Source: Halobacillus salinus (GTDB taxonomy: Bacteria; Bacillota; Bacilli; Bacillales; Halobacillaceae). Taken from it: a stretch of DNA of 50,874 nt. Below are positions 9,613 to 18,484 of this stretch, in pieces (positions within the stretch are counted from its first letter, which is position 1; the number at the start of each line of letters is the position of its first letter). The notes beneath the pieces were generated by a model. The model was not told the DNA's origin and did no database searches. It worked only from the letters and a program-made list of their open reading frames with translations. The translations under genes and the position numbers were made by a program. The stretch is from the NCBI RefSeq assembly GCF_004684905.1, contig NZ_SRJC01000010.1:1-50874 (forward strand). The letters run 5' to 3'.

Positions 9613-11004
9613 CTACGTAACTGCTTTATTTTCATAATGTAACCGAAGCCACACACCAGATTCACTGGATGCACAGAACCCACCTTTTTTAAGACCAATC
9701 AGCCATAGGATTTCACCTCGGCTGTCTGTCACAATGGGCCACGTATCTCGCATTTTCGCAGGAATTTTTTGATCAATAAAAATATCTTTTACTTTTTTTG
9801 ACCCTTTCATTCCCCTTAAACGCATACGATCGCCATTTTTTCTTGTTCTCACCAAAAGAGGGAATTGTACGTGATGAGCATCACAAACAAAATCATAGGT
9901 CCCTTCTTCTTGTGCAAATTCCGTCCATTCCGCCGACAAATGCCCGTCCTCGAACTCGATCGTTTCACCGACAGAGATTTCATATTGAAAGGACGTGTGA
10001 TCGGCTTTCTTAGCAAAAGAAAGTGTCACCTCATCATAGGCTCGAACGATGGATAATCCCTGAGGAAAGTGGAGCTCTGCGTTCGGTTTTGATTCATTTA
10101 ATAAGTTGAAAAACATTTCCTCATGCAAATAGGAAATATCTTCTGTTTTGTCCACATACAGATAGTTCAATATTAGATGAAAGGCACTCCTTTGTAAAGC
10201 AAGCGGGAATGTTTTGAAAGTTTCTATTGAGAAACGTGCCGATTTTGTGAACTCCGTGCCAAAATCCACTTCTTCCAATACGCTTTCTGCTTGCTTCCGT
10301 ATGTACGCTTGATCCTCACGAACGCGCTCACTCATCGCCTGCATATGTCGGTGGAGTCTTGGGTTCTGCTCTTTTAAATAAGGAACAACGTTTTTCCGGT
10401 ATGCATTTCTCTTATAAGCTGTATCTTTATTAGAAGGGTCGATTCTCGGGTCAATATCATGTAACTTAACGTACCCTTCGATTTCCTTCTTCGATAAGAT
10501 GAGGAAAGGTCTGACGAGTCGCCCTGTTCCGAATGGGCGATTAGCAGGGATCCCTTGAACGGCTTCCGGCCGCGCACTTGTTGTCATCTGCATCATCATT
10601 GTTTCGATTTGATCATCGCCATGATGTGCCGTAACCAAAACATCTGCAGCCAAGCGGGACATTTCGTTCTCAAGCACTTGATAACGAAGCTTGCGAGCAG
10701 CTTCCTGGGTTCCAAGACCTCCCATCTGTTTATATCCTTTAACATCCACCGTCGCGCCGACAAATGGGACGTCCCATTCTCTACAAATCCGCTCTACATA
10801 AGCGAGATCGTCGGCCGACTCCTGTCCCCTGAGCCCGTGGTCTACCGATATGGCAGTCACGTTCCATGACCACTCCTCACGGATACTGCATAGGTAATGC
10901 AGCAACGCCATGGAATCGGGCCCTCCGGATACAGCCACCAGGATTGTTTCTTCTGGGCTAAATAGTTGGAGTCTCTTAATGAACGAATCGACGAGCTGTT
11001 CCAT
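9613..11004 (-). CDS. tilS: tRNA(Ile)-lysidine synthetase
   Basis: Converts C34 of the CAU-anticodon tRNA-Ile to lysidine, changing it from Met to Ile identity. The PP-loop SGGPDS lies near residues 26-31 of the 463-residue protein, followed by the conserved HGDDQIETMMM segment and a C-terminal TilS domain (RTRKNGDRMRLRGMKGSKK). A GTG at 11016 opens the frame but overlaps the ribosome site GGGAG, so the ATG at 11004 is preferred. The spoIIE-yabS-yabT-tilS order matches B. subtilis. Confidence 0.95.
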   Translation of the reverse strand: MEQLVDSFIKRLQLFSPEETILVAVSGGPDSMALLHYLCSIREEWSWNVTAISVDHGLRGQESADDLAYVERICREWDVPFVGATVDVKGYKQMGGLGTQEAARKLRYQVLENEMSRLAADVLVTAHHGDDQIETMMMQMTTSARPEAVQGIPANRPFGTGRLVRPFLILSKKEIEGYVKLHDIDPRIDPSNKDTAYKRNAYRKNVVPYLKEQNPRLHRHMQAMSERVREDQAYIRKQAESVLEEVDFGTEFTKSARFSIETFKTFPLALQRSAFHLILNYLYVDKTEDISYLHEEMFFNLLNESKPNAELHFPQGLSIVRAYDEVTLSFAKKADHTSFQYEISVGETIEFEDGHLSAEWTEFAQEEGTYDFVCDAHHVQFPLLVRTRKNGDRMRLRGMKGSKKVKDIFIDQKIPAKMRDTWPIVTDSRGEILWLIGLKKGGFCASSESGVWLRLHYENKAVT

Positions 11005-11089
11005 TGGTCGGTTCACTCCCGTTCATTACAAGTTGTTTATTTCTTCCTTCCATCGTACCATTCTTCTTAGGTTCTGCAAAAGAAAACAC

Positions 11090-12034
11090 TTACAGCCAGA
11101 AGCTATATATAGAAAGCCCTAGAAATGCCGTGACGAAGGCAGATATCGTCACCATCTCCGCCTTCTCAGATCGTACTTTTCTGTCTCTTGACTGTACTCT
11201 TGATGGAGAAGAATTCGACTTTGATTTATTCCGCTTCATAACAATCCGAGAAAGGGCCAGTTTCATTTGAGTCGCATCCTGATATTTCCCTTGCCAGCAT
11301 TGCAACAGAAATGCCCGGTAAGGTTTGAGCCAGACAGAAGATCCAGCTTTCGCTTCCAGTGTCTTTCTCGGATGTGCCCCCTTCTCAAATCGATGCGGAT
11401 AGGCCATCTCCATCATAATCATTGTTACGGCGAACAGATCATAGGAAGGTTCTGCTCTACGTGAGCCGATCCCCCAATACCCTCTATCATAAAACTCGGT
11501 GTACTCTTTGATCGCTCTTCCGATTGCTGTTACTCCTCCGACATCTATCCACCTAAGCTGTGATTGACACATTAATACGTTATCCGTTTTCAAGTCACCA
11601 AATACGTACCCTGCTTTGTGAAGATTTTCTAAGTGCGTGAGCAGCTGGATCGCGCATACGCCAATCCAGTCTTTGGTCTTCCCTTTTAAAAAAGAAGGAA
11701 GCGATTCCCCTTTGATATATTCCATCACATAAAAGGGATACGTTCCTTTATTCGTCACCCAGTCGTCTACGTCAATGAAAGAAGGCCCAAGCTTGACGCC
11801 TTGGACCTTGCTGAACTTCTTAAGCATATTCACCTCAAGCATCATCCGCGCGCTGTCTGTGCCGACTTTGAGGGCATACGTGTCCCCTTGATCGTTTTTG
11901 CATAAAAAGACCTTTCCACACGCCCCCTCACCAAGTTCACGGATGATGGTATATCGACGTCCGCTCCACTTTCCACGCACACTCATCCCTGGGTATAAAT
12001 TAGAAGCCGGTTTCTTCATAAGGATCGACTCCAT
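11090..12034 (-). CDS. yabT: Membrane-anchored Ser/Thr protein kinase, YabT-like
   Basis: Hanks-type kinase of about 314 residues. It has a glycine-rich loop GEGACGKV and the ATP-contacting lysine in YALKVG near residues 45-50. The catalytic loop reads FGDLKTDNVL, with the usual HRD replaced by FGD, and the DFG position reads DVGG. A single membrane helix ends the protein. B. subtilis YabT is a forespore kinase activated by DNA that acts on RecA; the shared order spoIIE-yabS-yabT supports orthology. Starts at 12034 (GAGGA seven bases upstream) and 12019 are both possible; the first gives an N-terminus of the length I would expect. It overlaps the end of yabS by about 35 bp. Confidence 0.88.
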   Translation of the reverse strand: MESILMKKPASNLYPGMSVRGKWSGRRYTIIRELGEGACGKVFLCKNDQGDTYALKVGTDSARMMLEVNMLKKFSKVQGVKLGPSFIDVDDWVTNKGTYPFYVMEYIKGESLPSFLKGKTKDWIGVCAIQLLTHLENLHKAGYVFGDLKTDNVLMCQSQLRWIDVGGVTAIGRAIKEYTEFYDRGYWGIGSRRAEPSYDLFAVTMIMMEMAYPHRFEKGAHPRKTLEAKAGSSVWLKPYRAFLLQCWQGKYQDATQMKLALSRIVMKRNKSKSNSSPSRVQSRDRKVRSEKAEMVTISAFVTAFLGLSIYSFWL

Positions 12035-12734
12035 CTTGCATTCCTCGTATTGGTCTCTCTGTAAAAGCGTACAGCGCTTCTTTAAGTGCTGGGCCTGTCG
12101 GTGTGTATCCGCCACTGGACAACTTCGAAAACACCCGATTCATGTCCCCGAGCTCTGGTGTCCAATCAATCATTTTTCTGATTGTATGTTTAGCATCCGG
12201 AAAACAGAACACACTGAAGTGGTTCTCACCAGAACGCGCATTCAAACTTAAAGAAAGGTCATAAAGGGCGTCTTTAACAGTAGGCAGCTTATGATGCATA
12301 CTGGCACTGGTATCTACTAATACCAATACTTCCAAATCGCATGTCTCACCGAGATCATCAACGACTTCGACGACTTCGCCCCGCTTCTCTGGAGGAAGTT
12401 CTTCGATTGACTGACCTTTCCCTAAGATCTGTTGCAATTCTTTATTAACGACTCCTTGAATCGTTTGAGTCATGGCTTGTCTCGTTACCATTTGCACGGT
12501 TTGGGACAAACTTTTCTGATATACAATTTGACTGACGCCTCCACCTGCCTCAGCTATTGATTCAACTTCTTCCAACCCTTGTGGCTGGCTCTTCTGCTGA
12601 TCGTCAAGAACGCCAATCACATTGACCGTTACCCCTTGATTTCTTGCGAGCGCGGCTACAGCAATCGGGTCTTCTCCATGGTTTGAGCATCCATCTGTTA
12701 ATAAAAGAATCTGCTTTAAACGGCCTGGTTTCAT
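12000..12734 (-). CDS. yabS: VWA-domain protein YabS
   Basis: A protein of about 244 residues. It begins KPGRLKQILLLTDGCSNHGEDP and has a second metal-site-like segment LVDTSASMHHKL (DxSxS, MIDAS type) near residue 145-155, so it belongs to the von Willebrand factor A family. Its function is not known. The frame is open to 12866, but AGGAGG ten bases before the ATG at 12734 fixes the start; the nearby ATG at 12743 is too close to that site. It lies between spoIIE and the kinase gene yabT, as in B. subtilis, which suggests a sporulation role shared with the kinase. Confidence 0.87.
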   Translation of the reverse strand: MKPGRLKQILLLTDGCSNHGEDPIAVAALARNQGVTVNVIGVLDDQQKSQPQGLEEVESIAEAGGGVSQIVYQKSLSQTVQMVTRQAMTQTIQGVVNKELQQILGKGQSIEELPPEKRGEVVEVVDDLGETCDLEVLVLVDTSASMHHKLPTVKDALYDLSLSLNARSGENHFSVFCFPDAKHTIRKMIDWTPELGDMNRVFSKLSSGGYTPTGPALKEALYAFTERPIRGMQDGVDPYEETGF

Positions 12735-12763
12735 AGTCGTCATCCCTCCTGATTCGTTGTCAC

Positions 12764-12793
12764 CATCATCGCCGAAAAAGGAGGAGATTATAC
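12764..12793 (-). promoter_or_regulatory. Possible yabS-yabT promoter
   Basis: Two weak readings overlap between spoIIE and yabS: a sigma-F-like GTATA (12789-12793), 15 bp, GGCGATGATG (12764-12773) with two mismatches to GGnnAnAnTA; or TTGACA (12813-12818) and TATAAT (12787-12792) with a 20-bp spacer. Which, if either, is used cannot be told by eye. Confidence 0.3.
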
Positions 12794-12798
12794 GCAGG

Positions 12799-15246
12799 CT
12801 ACGCCTCTTTTTTGTCAATACGGATCGAGGACCACTCCGGCATATACCGGTCGATACGAGCGACAAGAATAGTCATATCATCCCCGATTGATCCTGCTTG
12901 AGTGCGGATCACTTCCTCTAACAATAAGTCCGCCACTTCTTGCGGATCATCACTTGTAATTTCCCTTATCTTACGCTTCAGCCACACCTCCACATTCTCG
13001 ACATGCTTAGGTCCTTCGAATAGACCATCACTCATCATAATCATCAAATCGCCTGCTTTTAACTGTTCACTCGTCATATCTACATCCACCTCTGGGATGA
13101 TTCCCATCGGTAAGTTCCCCGCTTCAACCGTCAGGATCTGCCGCCCCCTCTTGATGAAGGTAGGTGTACTTCCGACTTTAATGAATTTAGATGTAGCTTG
13201 ATGTAAATCGATTACTGCAAGATCGAGTGTTGAGAATATCTCATCATTCGTACGTAAGGAGAGAATCGAATTGATAGACTGGATCGCTACCGATTCCTGA
13301 ATGCCTGATTGCAAAATCTGCTTCAGCAAACGCAGTGTTTCCATACTCTCCTCATGTGCTCGTTGGCCATTTCCCATTCCATCACTGATCGCTAACGCAT
13401 ATTTACCCCTCCCAAGTTCCATCATGGTAAAGCTATCACCTGAAATGAATCCTCCTCCTTTGGCTGCGTGCGCAACGCCTGATTCAATCGCATAGTGCTT
13501 TGCTGATCCGAATGTTAAATAACACCGTCCACTTGGATACGGAGAAATCTCTTCCATCGTCACGACAATCGTTTCCCCTAAAATATCCGAAAGAACTGGT
13601 GCAATGATCTTCGCCCCTTCCCCCCTATAGTCATCGAGCTCGACAATCAGTTCCAGATCCATATTTCCTGAATCCAATGAATAGATTTCTAGTTTTTGGA
13701 TGACCATCCCCATTCGTTCTAAAGCTTTATAGATGATTTGTTCTTTCTCTTCATGATGTTCACGCTCTTTCACAATTTCCGCAGCAAAATTATTCATGAC
13801 TTCTGATACACCTTGGAGCTGCTCCGCTACAAACCGGCGACTTTCCAGCACTTGTTTTTTCAATTGTTTATTCGCGTGATAGAACGACAGCTCATGATTC
13901 ATGGTGTCGATCAGTTTCTGCGACTTCACACAATGCTGGTCCACATTTTTACGTAAGACCCGGCTTGCTTCTCCTTTATCATCCAATTCCATCATCAAAT
14001 CGGTCATGAGTTGATGGGTATCATCAAACTGGTTGACCCAACATTTTTCTTTCTTGAAACAGGATTGGCAGGTCTTTTCTGTTACATGACTGAGAAAATA
14101 ATCCACCTCTTCTGCTTCTTCCTCCTCCTTTTCTCTAGGAACTTCGAGATGACTGAAGCTTTTGGATAATGCTTGAAACACGTCGGAAAATTTTCCGACT
14201 CGAACAGCCGTGACATCACGGACTTTTTGTAAGTACTTTTGTTGTTCATGTTCGTGCTCATCGGTTCCTGGTATATGCCTTGAGATCCTCTTCACCCATG
14301 AATTAGGGGTCAAAACAAATAATAAAACGGCCCATGCCGTCGCCCAAAGCGAAGATGGCAAATAGGCCCCGTTACTTACATAAAACCCAATAAGTAACGT
14401 GCCGACAATAAGTCCAGCACTGACTCCCGCTTTTTTCCCTTCTTTCAACAATCCCCCTAGCAATCCAGAAAAAGCGAGAAGGCTCATTTGATAGACATGT
14501 TCCATATTCGATAGACTGAGGACTAAACCTGTGACAACGCCGACCGTAGATCCGATCGCCGCTCCTGCAATATACGCAAGAAGGATTACTAAGTACCTGG
14601 CAAATATGTCAACAACCGCAACACCTGAAATCTCCCAGCCGATCATCCCTGTGAGTACAGAGGCCAGCAAAATGATCAAACAGACGATTTCTTCATTTTT
14701 CAGTGTCGGTTGGTATCTTTGTGGTGATAAGAGCGGAATGCTCTGCATAAAGATAAGTACAAGGATAAAACTGAGAACTCCTTCGGCTACCATTAACGAA
14801 AGTTCGTAGAGCTGCCACCTATCTAGTAGAGCCAAGCTCGCCGTTCTCGGGATCAAACTAGCGAACAATGCGATCAGCGGCAGCCATCTCTGGGGGTGAC
14901 TTGTTTTGTACAGCCCCAGACTTAAGAGCAAAAAAGTCGCCGACGCTCCTGCGATAAACCCCGCGTGCCCTACACTATATGTAGATGCCCCTGCTGCCAT
15001 CATGATCGTAACTGGTATCACCAGCGGACGCTTCAGCCACCACATCACCGCTAGAAACGCGACACCGAACGGAGCCATAGAAGATAGTATAATTGCTCTT
15101 CCTAGTAAGACGGCCAGCACCATATGAAAGACACCCTTATCCATCAAAAACGTGTACGTCCCCATCGACAACCGCTGCATCCCTCTTTGAATCCCTGACT
15201 GTTTGACCACTTGCTGATCTCCACGCTTCGTTAATGCTTGTAACAT
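12799..15246 (-). CDS. spoIIE: Stage II sporulation protein E (PP2C phosphatase)
   Basis: SpoIIE goes to the polar septum through FtsZ and dephosphorylates SpoIIAA, which activates sigma-F in the forespore. The 815-residue protein has a long N-terminal region with about ten membrane helices (roughly 30-320), a central region and a C-terminal PP2C phosphatase domain with SDGMGNGQRAHEE and the later MSDGLFEG. The start is chosen at the ATG at 15246, eight bases after AAGGAG; a GTG-ATG pair further upstream lies in that site. It has a Spo0A-type promoter upstream and is followed by yabS-yabT. Confidence 0.96.
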   Translation of the reverse strand: MLQALTKRGDQQVVKQSGIQRGMQRLSMGTYTFLMDKGVFHMVLAVLLGRAIILSSMAPFGVAFLAVMWWLKRPLVIPVTIMMAAGASTYSVGHAGFIAGASATFLLLSLGLYKTSHPQRWLPLIALFASLIPRTASLALLDRWQLYELSLMVAEGVLSFILVLIFMQSIPLLSPQRYQPTLKNEEIVCLIILLASVLTGMIGWEISGVAVVDIFARYLVILLAYIAGAAIGSTVGVVTGLVLSLSNMEHVYQMSLLAFSGLLGGLLKEGKKAGVSAGLIVGTLLIGFYVSNGAYLPSSLWATAWAVLLFVLTPNSWVKRISRHIPGTDEHEHEQQKYLQKVRDVTAVRVGKFSDVFQALSKSFSHLEVPREKEEEEAEEVDYFLSHVTEKTCQSCFKKEKCWVNQFDDTHQLMTDLMMELDDKGEASRVLRKNVDQHCVKSQKLIDTMNHELSFYHANKQLKKQVLESRRFVAEQLQGVSEVMNNFAAEIVKEREHHEEKEQIIYKALERMGMVIQKLEIYSLDSGNMDLELIVELDDYRGEGAKIIAPVLSDILGETIVVTMEEISPYPSGRCYLTFGSAKHYAIESGVAHAAKGGGFISGDSFTMMELGRGKYALAISDGMGNGQRAHEESMETLRLLKQILQSGIQESVAIQSINSILSLRTNDEIFSTLDLAVIDLHQATSKFIKVGSTPTFIKRGRQILTVEAGNLPMGIIPEVDVDMTSEQLKAGDLMIMMSDGLFEGPKHVENVEVWLKRKIREITSDDPQEVADLLLEEVIRTQAGSIGDDMTILVARIDRYMPEWSSIRIDKKEA

Positions 15247-15276
15247 CTTCATCACTCCTTCTCCCTGTTGGAATCT

Positions 15277-15343
15277 ATTAAATCACATAGAGAAGCTAGC
15301 ATTTTGTCAAAACAACAGGAGAGCGGTAACAAAAGTTTCGATG
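15277..15343 (-). promoter_or_regulatory. spoIIE promoter, Spo0A-dependent type
   Basis: On the minus strand -35 TTGACA (15305-15310) and -10 TTTAAT (15277-15282) are 22 bp apart, too long for plain sigma-A use but the arrangement known for Spo0A-activated spoIIG and spoIIE promoters. The complement of the -35 region reads TGTCAAA (one off TGTCGAA), and a second box-like CATCGAA lies at 15337-15343. Confidence 0.7.
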
Positions 15344-15462
15344 GTTTTCTCATGGTCGGAGACTGTTTCTACAAATTCTCTCCCACTCGTCTACTTAACC
15401 ACCTATAATCCACGATATTTCCCTAGCGAAAAGACAGACTACTCTGATATTTTATTTTCTTG

Positions 15463-15491
15463 TTGACACTTTTTTTTGGATGGTGTACTAT
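15463..15491 (+). promoter_or_regulatory. tRNA operon promoter
   Basis: Plus-strand TTGACA (15463-15468), 17 bp, TACTAT (15486-15491), about 35 bp before the tRNA-Met gene. It is divergent from spoIIE. Confidence 0.85.
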
Positions 15492-15525
15492 ATTCCTTGT
15501 GCTTATGAAAAGCACACAAACAAAT

Positions 15526-15602
15526 GGCGGTGTAGCTCAGCTGGCTAGAGCGTACGGTTCATACCCGTGAGGTCGGGGGTTCGATCCCCTCCGCCGCTAC
15601 CA
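15526..15602 (+). tRNA. tRNA-Met (CAT), elongator
   Basis: A 77-nt cloverleaf with anticodon CAT in the loop TTCATAC, T-arm GGTTCGATCCCC and an encoded CCA end. The first acceptor pair is G-U. The anticodon stem lacks the three consecutive GC pairs of an initiator tRNA, so this is the elongator. It lies next to tRNA-Glu beside spoIIE, as in B. subtilis. Confidence 0.95.
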
Positions 15603-15620
15603 TTTTTTCATCTTACATAA

Positions 15621-15692
15621 GGCCCGTTGGTCAAGTGGTTAAGACACCGCCCTTTCACGGCGGTATCACGGGTTCGAATCCCGTACGGGTCA
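15621..15692 (+). tRNA. tRNA-Glu (TTC)
   Basis: A 72-nt cloverleaf with anticodon TTC in the loop CTTTCAC and T-arm GGGTTCGAATCCC. After the discriminator A the DNA reads TCT, so unlike its neighbour the CCA end is not encoded and must be added by the CCA-adding enzyme. Confidence 0.95.
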
Positions 15693-15716
15693 TCTAGAAG
15701 CATTCTTGTCCTAATA

Positions 15717-15752
15717 AAGACGCTTCCTCATCATGAGGAAGCGTCTTTTTTT
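15717..15752 (+). terminator. tRNA operon terminator
   Basis: Near-perfect long palindrome (AAGACGCTTCCTCAT / ATGAGGAAGCGTCTT, loop of one base or slightly more), followed by seven or more T on the plus strand. Confidence 0.93.
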
Positions 15753-15899
15753 ATAATCATTTAGTCGAATCCATTATTTTATAGGAAGCTTTCTTCAAGT
15801 AGCACACTCCAACACATTGACAGGTACTCACGGGGGTTTGGGACTTCGGATGTAGGGAACGTATCCTTTGTACCACATCATAGGAAGGAAGAACCCAAT

Positions 15900-17462
15900 T
15901 TGACCAACCAAAAAAACAAAACAATGCTACTGTTTGCCGTCATCGGCATAGCTGTTGCTTGGATTATCCATTTCGTCCACAGATTCATGCCCATGAACAA
16001 TAACATTTCAGGTGGTTCCTATTTTCAATTGTATGAACCCTACCTTTATATCACTTTAGGAATCCCCATGGTATTAACTTTACTCACCTTCAGCGTTTAC
16101 CGATTCCATTCAACCGATAAAAAAATCCCGTGGTTGATGAGCCTTACCTTTACCTTTATCAGTTTAGCTATGATTGTAAACGGCGAAGGCATGGTCGTTT
16201 ATCACTTTTCTATTTTCCTGGTCGTCGCCTTGATCGCTTTTTACGACCGAATAGATACCATCAGTCTAATGACCAGCCTTTTTGCATTCTTCCATATTAT
16301 TGCGATGTTCGCAGGAACCGAGTTCCTCTATGGCTCCTCTAGCTATACGTGGTTCATGTTTGCTTTACATGCCTTCTACTTGGTACTGACAAGCGCCGGC
16401 ACTTCGTATCAAATCGTTGTGAAAAATCGCTATACGACGAGCCTGGAACGATCCAACCAAGAGAAACAAGAACGTATCCAATCTTTATTCAAACAAATCG
16501 ATGATATGGGGCGTTCCGTGAAATCTACAGTTGATACATTAGGGGCTGACTCTGAGAAAGCAACTCAATCGTTTGAGAAAGTAACGACTTTATTAAAAGA
16601 TCGCAATCAACATGCGGATTACATGGTATCGGAAACAGAACAAAATGCTATTTATATTTCTGAGGTCCAATCGGCTATTGAACAGATCGACAGCAGCATC
16701 GAAGCTGTCTCCACTCAAGCACAAGACACCGTCCTACAAACCAAGCGCGTTCAAAACCAGATAGAGGATGTTGTATCCGATATGCAAATGACTCGGTCCA
16801 GCATCCAAGAAACCAACGACGGACTGATTGCTTTGCATTCACGCTCGACAGAGATCGGAAGTATTACAGAGGAAATCTCGAAGATAACCGAAAGTACGAA
16901 CCTCCTGGCACTCAATGCCTCTATTGAAGCCGCACGCGCCGGAGAACACGGCAAAGGGTTCAGTGTCGTAGCAGATGAAGTAAGAAAACTAGCACTCCAA
17001 TCAGAAGAAGCAACGCAGCGAATCCTGGTTATTGTCCAATCAATTCTCGAGGATATCCAAGAAGCAAACAATTCTTCTACTCGGAGCGTTAGTCAAGTAG
17101 CACACAACCGTGAACAGTTATCAGAGATGGCTGAGGTGTTTCATGAGCTTCAAGGGAAGTCGACAGATGTAGAAGAGCGGACGCATGAAGTGAGGTCCGC
17201 CACACAAGAACTGCTATCCAGTACTCAATCCATTACGGAAACCTTTGACAAACTCGTTCATTTCACAAAACAAGCGAAGACTCAAAACAAGCATGTCTTG
17301 GAGGCTTCGAAGTTCCAACATCAATCGATGCAGCACATGTTGACCAACGTGCAATCCTTAGCAGAAATGACGGCAAGCTTAAACAGCCTGATCGCTTCGA
17401 TGAGTGGGAAAGGAACGCTAACTACCAACGCTTCCCACGTACCATTGAATAGAGTGGGCTAA
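15900..17462 (+). CDS. Methyl-accepting chemotaxis protein, six-TM sensor
   Basis: A 520-residue transducer. About six membrane helices fill residues 9-169 (roughly 9-28, 47-67, 78-95, 99-116, 122-141, 149-169) with only short loops between them, so there is no large extracellular ligand domain and no recognisable HAMP domain. A coiled-coil signalling domain follows, with the conserved hairpin tip around 330-365 ([18 protein letters not shown], then [13 protein letters not shown]), which contacts CheA and CheW. It starts with TTG, eight bases after AGGAAGGAAG. It is one of only two plus-strand protein genes here and has no counterpart at this site in B. subtilis. I see no sigma-D promoter. 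Ligand unknown; sensing through the membrane domain is an inference. Confidence 0.93.
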   Translation: MTNQKNKTMLLFAVIGIAVAWIIHFVHRFMPMNNNISGGSYFQLYEPYLYITLGIPMVLTLLTFSVYRFHSTDKKIPWLMSLTFTFISLAMIVNGEGMVVYHFSIFLVVALIAFYDRIDTISLMTSLFAFFHIIAMFAGTEFLYGSSSYTWFMFALHAFYLVLTSAGTSYQIVVKNRYTTSLERSNQEKQERIQSLFKQIDDMGRSVKSTVDTLGADSEKATQSFEKVTTLLKDRNQHADYMVSETEQNAIYISEVQSAIEQIDSSIEAVSTQAQDTVLQTKRVQNQIEDVVSDMQMTRSSIQETNDGLIALHSRSTEIGSITEEISKITESTNLLALNASIEAARAGEHGKGFSVVADEVRKLALQSEEATQRILVIVQSILEDIQEANNSSTRSVSQVAHNREQLSEMAEVFHELQGKSTDVEERTHEVRSATQELLSSTQSITETFDKLVHFTKQAKTQNKHVLEASKFQHQSMQHMLTNVQSLAEMTASLNSLIASMSGKGTLTTNASHVPLNRVG

Positions 17463-17465
17463 TTC

Positions 17466-17495
17466 AAACATGCAGTGCGAGCAGCCTGCATGTTT
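17466..17495 (+). terminator. Terminator after the chemoreceptor gene
   Basis: Ten-base perfect arms AAACATGCAG (17466-17475) and CTGCATGTTT (17486-17495) four bases after the stop; only a weak T run follows (TTTCTTGTT). Confidence 0.6.
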
Positions 17496-17530
17496 CTTGT
17501 TCAGACATGTCCTCAAATGCCGGAGTCCAT

Positions 17531-17566
17531 AAACAAAAAAGAGCAGATTCCGTATGGAATCTGCTC
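17531..17566 (-). terminator. yabR terminator
   Basis: Eleven-base perfect arms GAGCAGATTCC (17541-17551) and GGAATCTGCTC (17556-17566), 4-nt loop, and TTTTTTGTTT on the minus strand. It can also serve the plus-strand chemoreceptor transcript. Confidence 0.9.
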
Positions 17567-17613
17567 CTTTTATATGAACGTGCACCTTTTACTCATTGTC
17601 CTAGACAGCAAGT

Positions 17614-18000
17614 TTATCCGCGTTTAGCACCTCGGCCACCACGCTTAGACTCAGTGTGCTTCTTCAAAGATGTTAAGCGCTCTTCGCTATCCTTCATGAA
17701 ACGGTTCATTTTCTGTTCGAACGATTCAGCCGGTTTGCGAGGCTTTGGCGGACGACGATTCGTGTTTTCTTTTGCTTTCTTGATGGATAATCCGATCTTT
17801 CCATCATCTCCGACATTGATGACTTTCACTTCCACCTGGTCACCCTGGCTTAAGTGATCATTAATGTCTTTTACATAGTTATCGGCAACTTCACTAATGT
17901 GAACGAGCCCTGTCTTTCCATCTGGAAGCTCAACGAAAGCTCCGAAATTAGTGATACCCGTTACCTTACCCTGCAGCTTGCTGCCTACTTCAATTGACAT
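17614..18000 (-). CDS. yabR: S1-domain RNA-binding protein YabR
   Basis: A 128-residue protein: an S1 domain (residues 1-75, with KVTGITNFGAFVEL and GLVHISEVAD) followed by a basic, low-complexity tail ending in GGRGAKRG. It resembles the general stress protein 13 and polynucleotide phosphorylase S1 modules. It probably binds RNA or ribosomes; the exact role is unclear. It lies after divIC and has its own strong promoter. The AAGGAGG site lies 12 bases before the ATG, across a run of T. Confidence 0.9.
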   Translation of the reverse strand: MSIEVGSKLQGKVTGITNFGAFVELPDGKTGLVHISEVADNYVKDINDHLSQGDQVEVKVINVGDDGKIGLSIKKAKENTNRRPPKPRKPAESFEQKMNRFMKDSEERLTSLKKHTESKRGGRGAKRG

Positions 18001-18049
18001 AAAAAAAATGCTCCTCCTTAAAATTTTCGATAAATAGCCTTACTTATAT

Positions 18050-18079
18050 ATTATATATAAGCTTTGAAAAGAGTGTCAA
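18050..18079 (-). promoter_or_regulatory. yabR promoter
   Basis: A textbook minus-strand TTGACA (18074-18079), 18 bp, TATAAT (18050-18055). The -35 overlaps the divIC stop codon. Confidence 0.8.
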
Positions 18080-18459
18080 TATAATGGGTCCTCATTAGGC
18101 ATTTTAAAGATAATTTCGCCTTCTTTTGAGAAGAAGTAGTTCGTTCTGGCAATTTGCAGGACATACTCTTCATTATTCAAAAGTTCGATTTCCTGTTCTA
18201 AATCTTTCTCCTCTTGCTTCAAAGCTTGCATGTTTTCTTGCATTTGCTCATACTGTTCTTTCTTTTCTGCATAAACAGTCTGTTGTTTAATATGATAAAA
18301 CACCATGGAGCCTGCTACGATCATCACGAGAACAGCAAACATAACAATGCGGCGGACGAGACGCTTCTTCTTACGCTGGTGTCGTTCCATGTATGCATCG
18401 TAATGCTGCATGTATGTAGAATCTAAACGTGCGACCGACTCGGACTGCTTCTTTGCCAT
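18076..18459 (-). CDS. divIC: Cell division protein DivIC (FtsB-like)
   Basis: Bitopic division protein that forms a complex with FtsL and DivIB and is needed for septation. The 127-residue protein has a basic cytoplasmic N-terminus, one membrane helix at about 38-55 and an extracellular coiled coil (about 60-100) ending in YVLQIARTNYFFSKEGEIIFKMP, typical of the family. It follows yabQ by 25 bp, the yabP-yabQ-divIC order of B. subtilis. Confidence 0.94.
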   Translation of the reverse strand: MAKKQSESVARLDSTYMQHYDAYMERHQRKKKRLVRRIVMFAVLVMIVAGSMVFYHIKQQTVYAEKKEQYEQMQENMQALKQEEKDLEQEIELLNNEEYVLQIARTNYFFSKEGEIIFKMPNEDPLY

Positions 18460-18484
18460 GGACGTATTCAGCCTCCTTTGTTTA

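Noticed and set aside
15526-15602. The CAT-anticodon tRNA as initiator tRNA or as tRNA-Ile (lysidine)
   Set aside because: It lacks the three GC pairs of an initiator anticodon stem, and its sequence and position fit the elongator tRNA-Met beside spoIIE; tilS nearby is coincidental.
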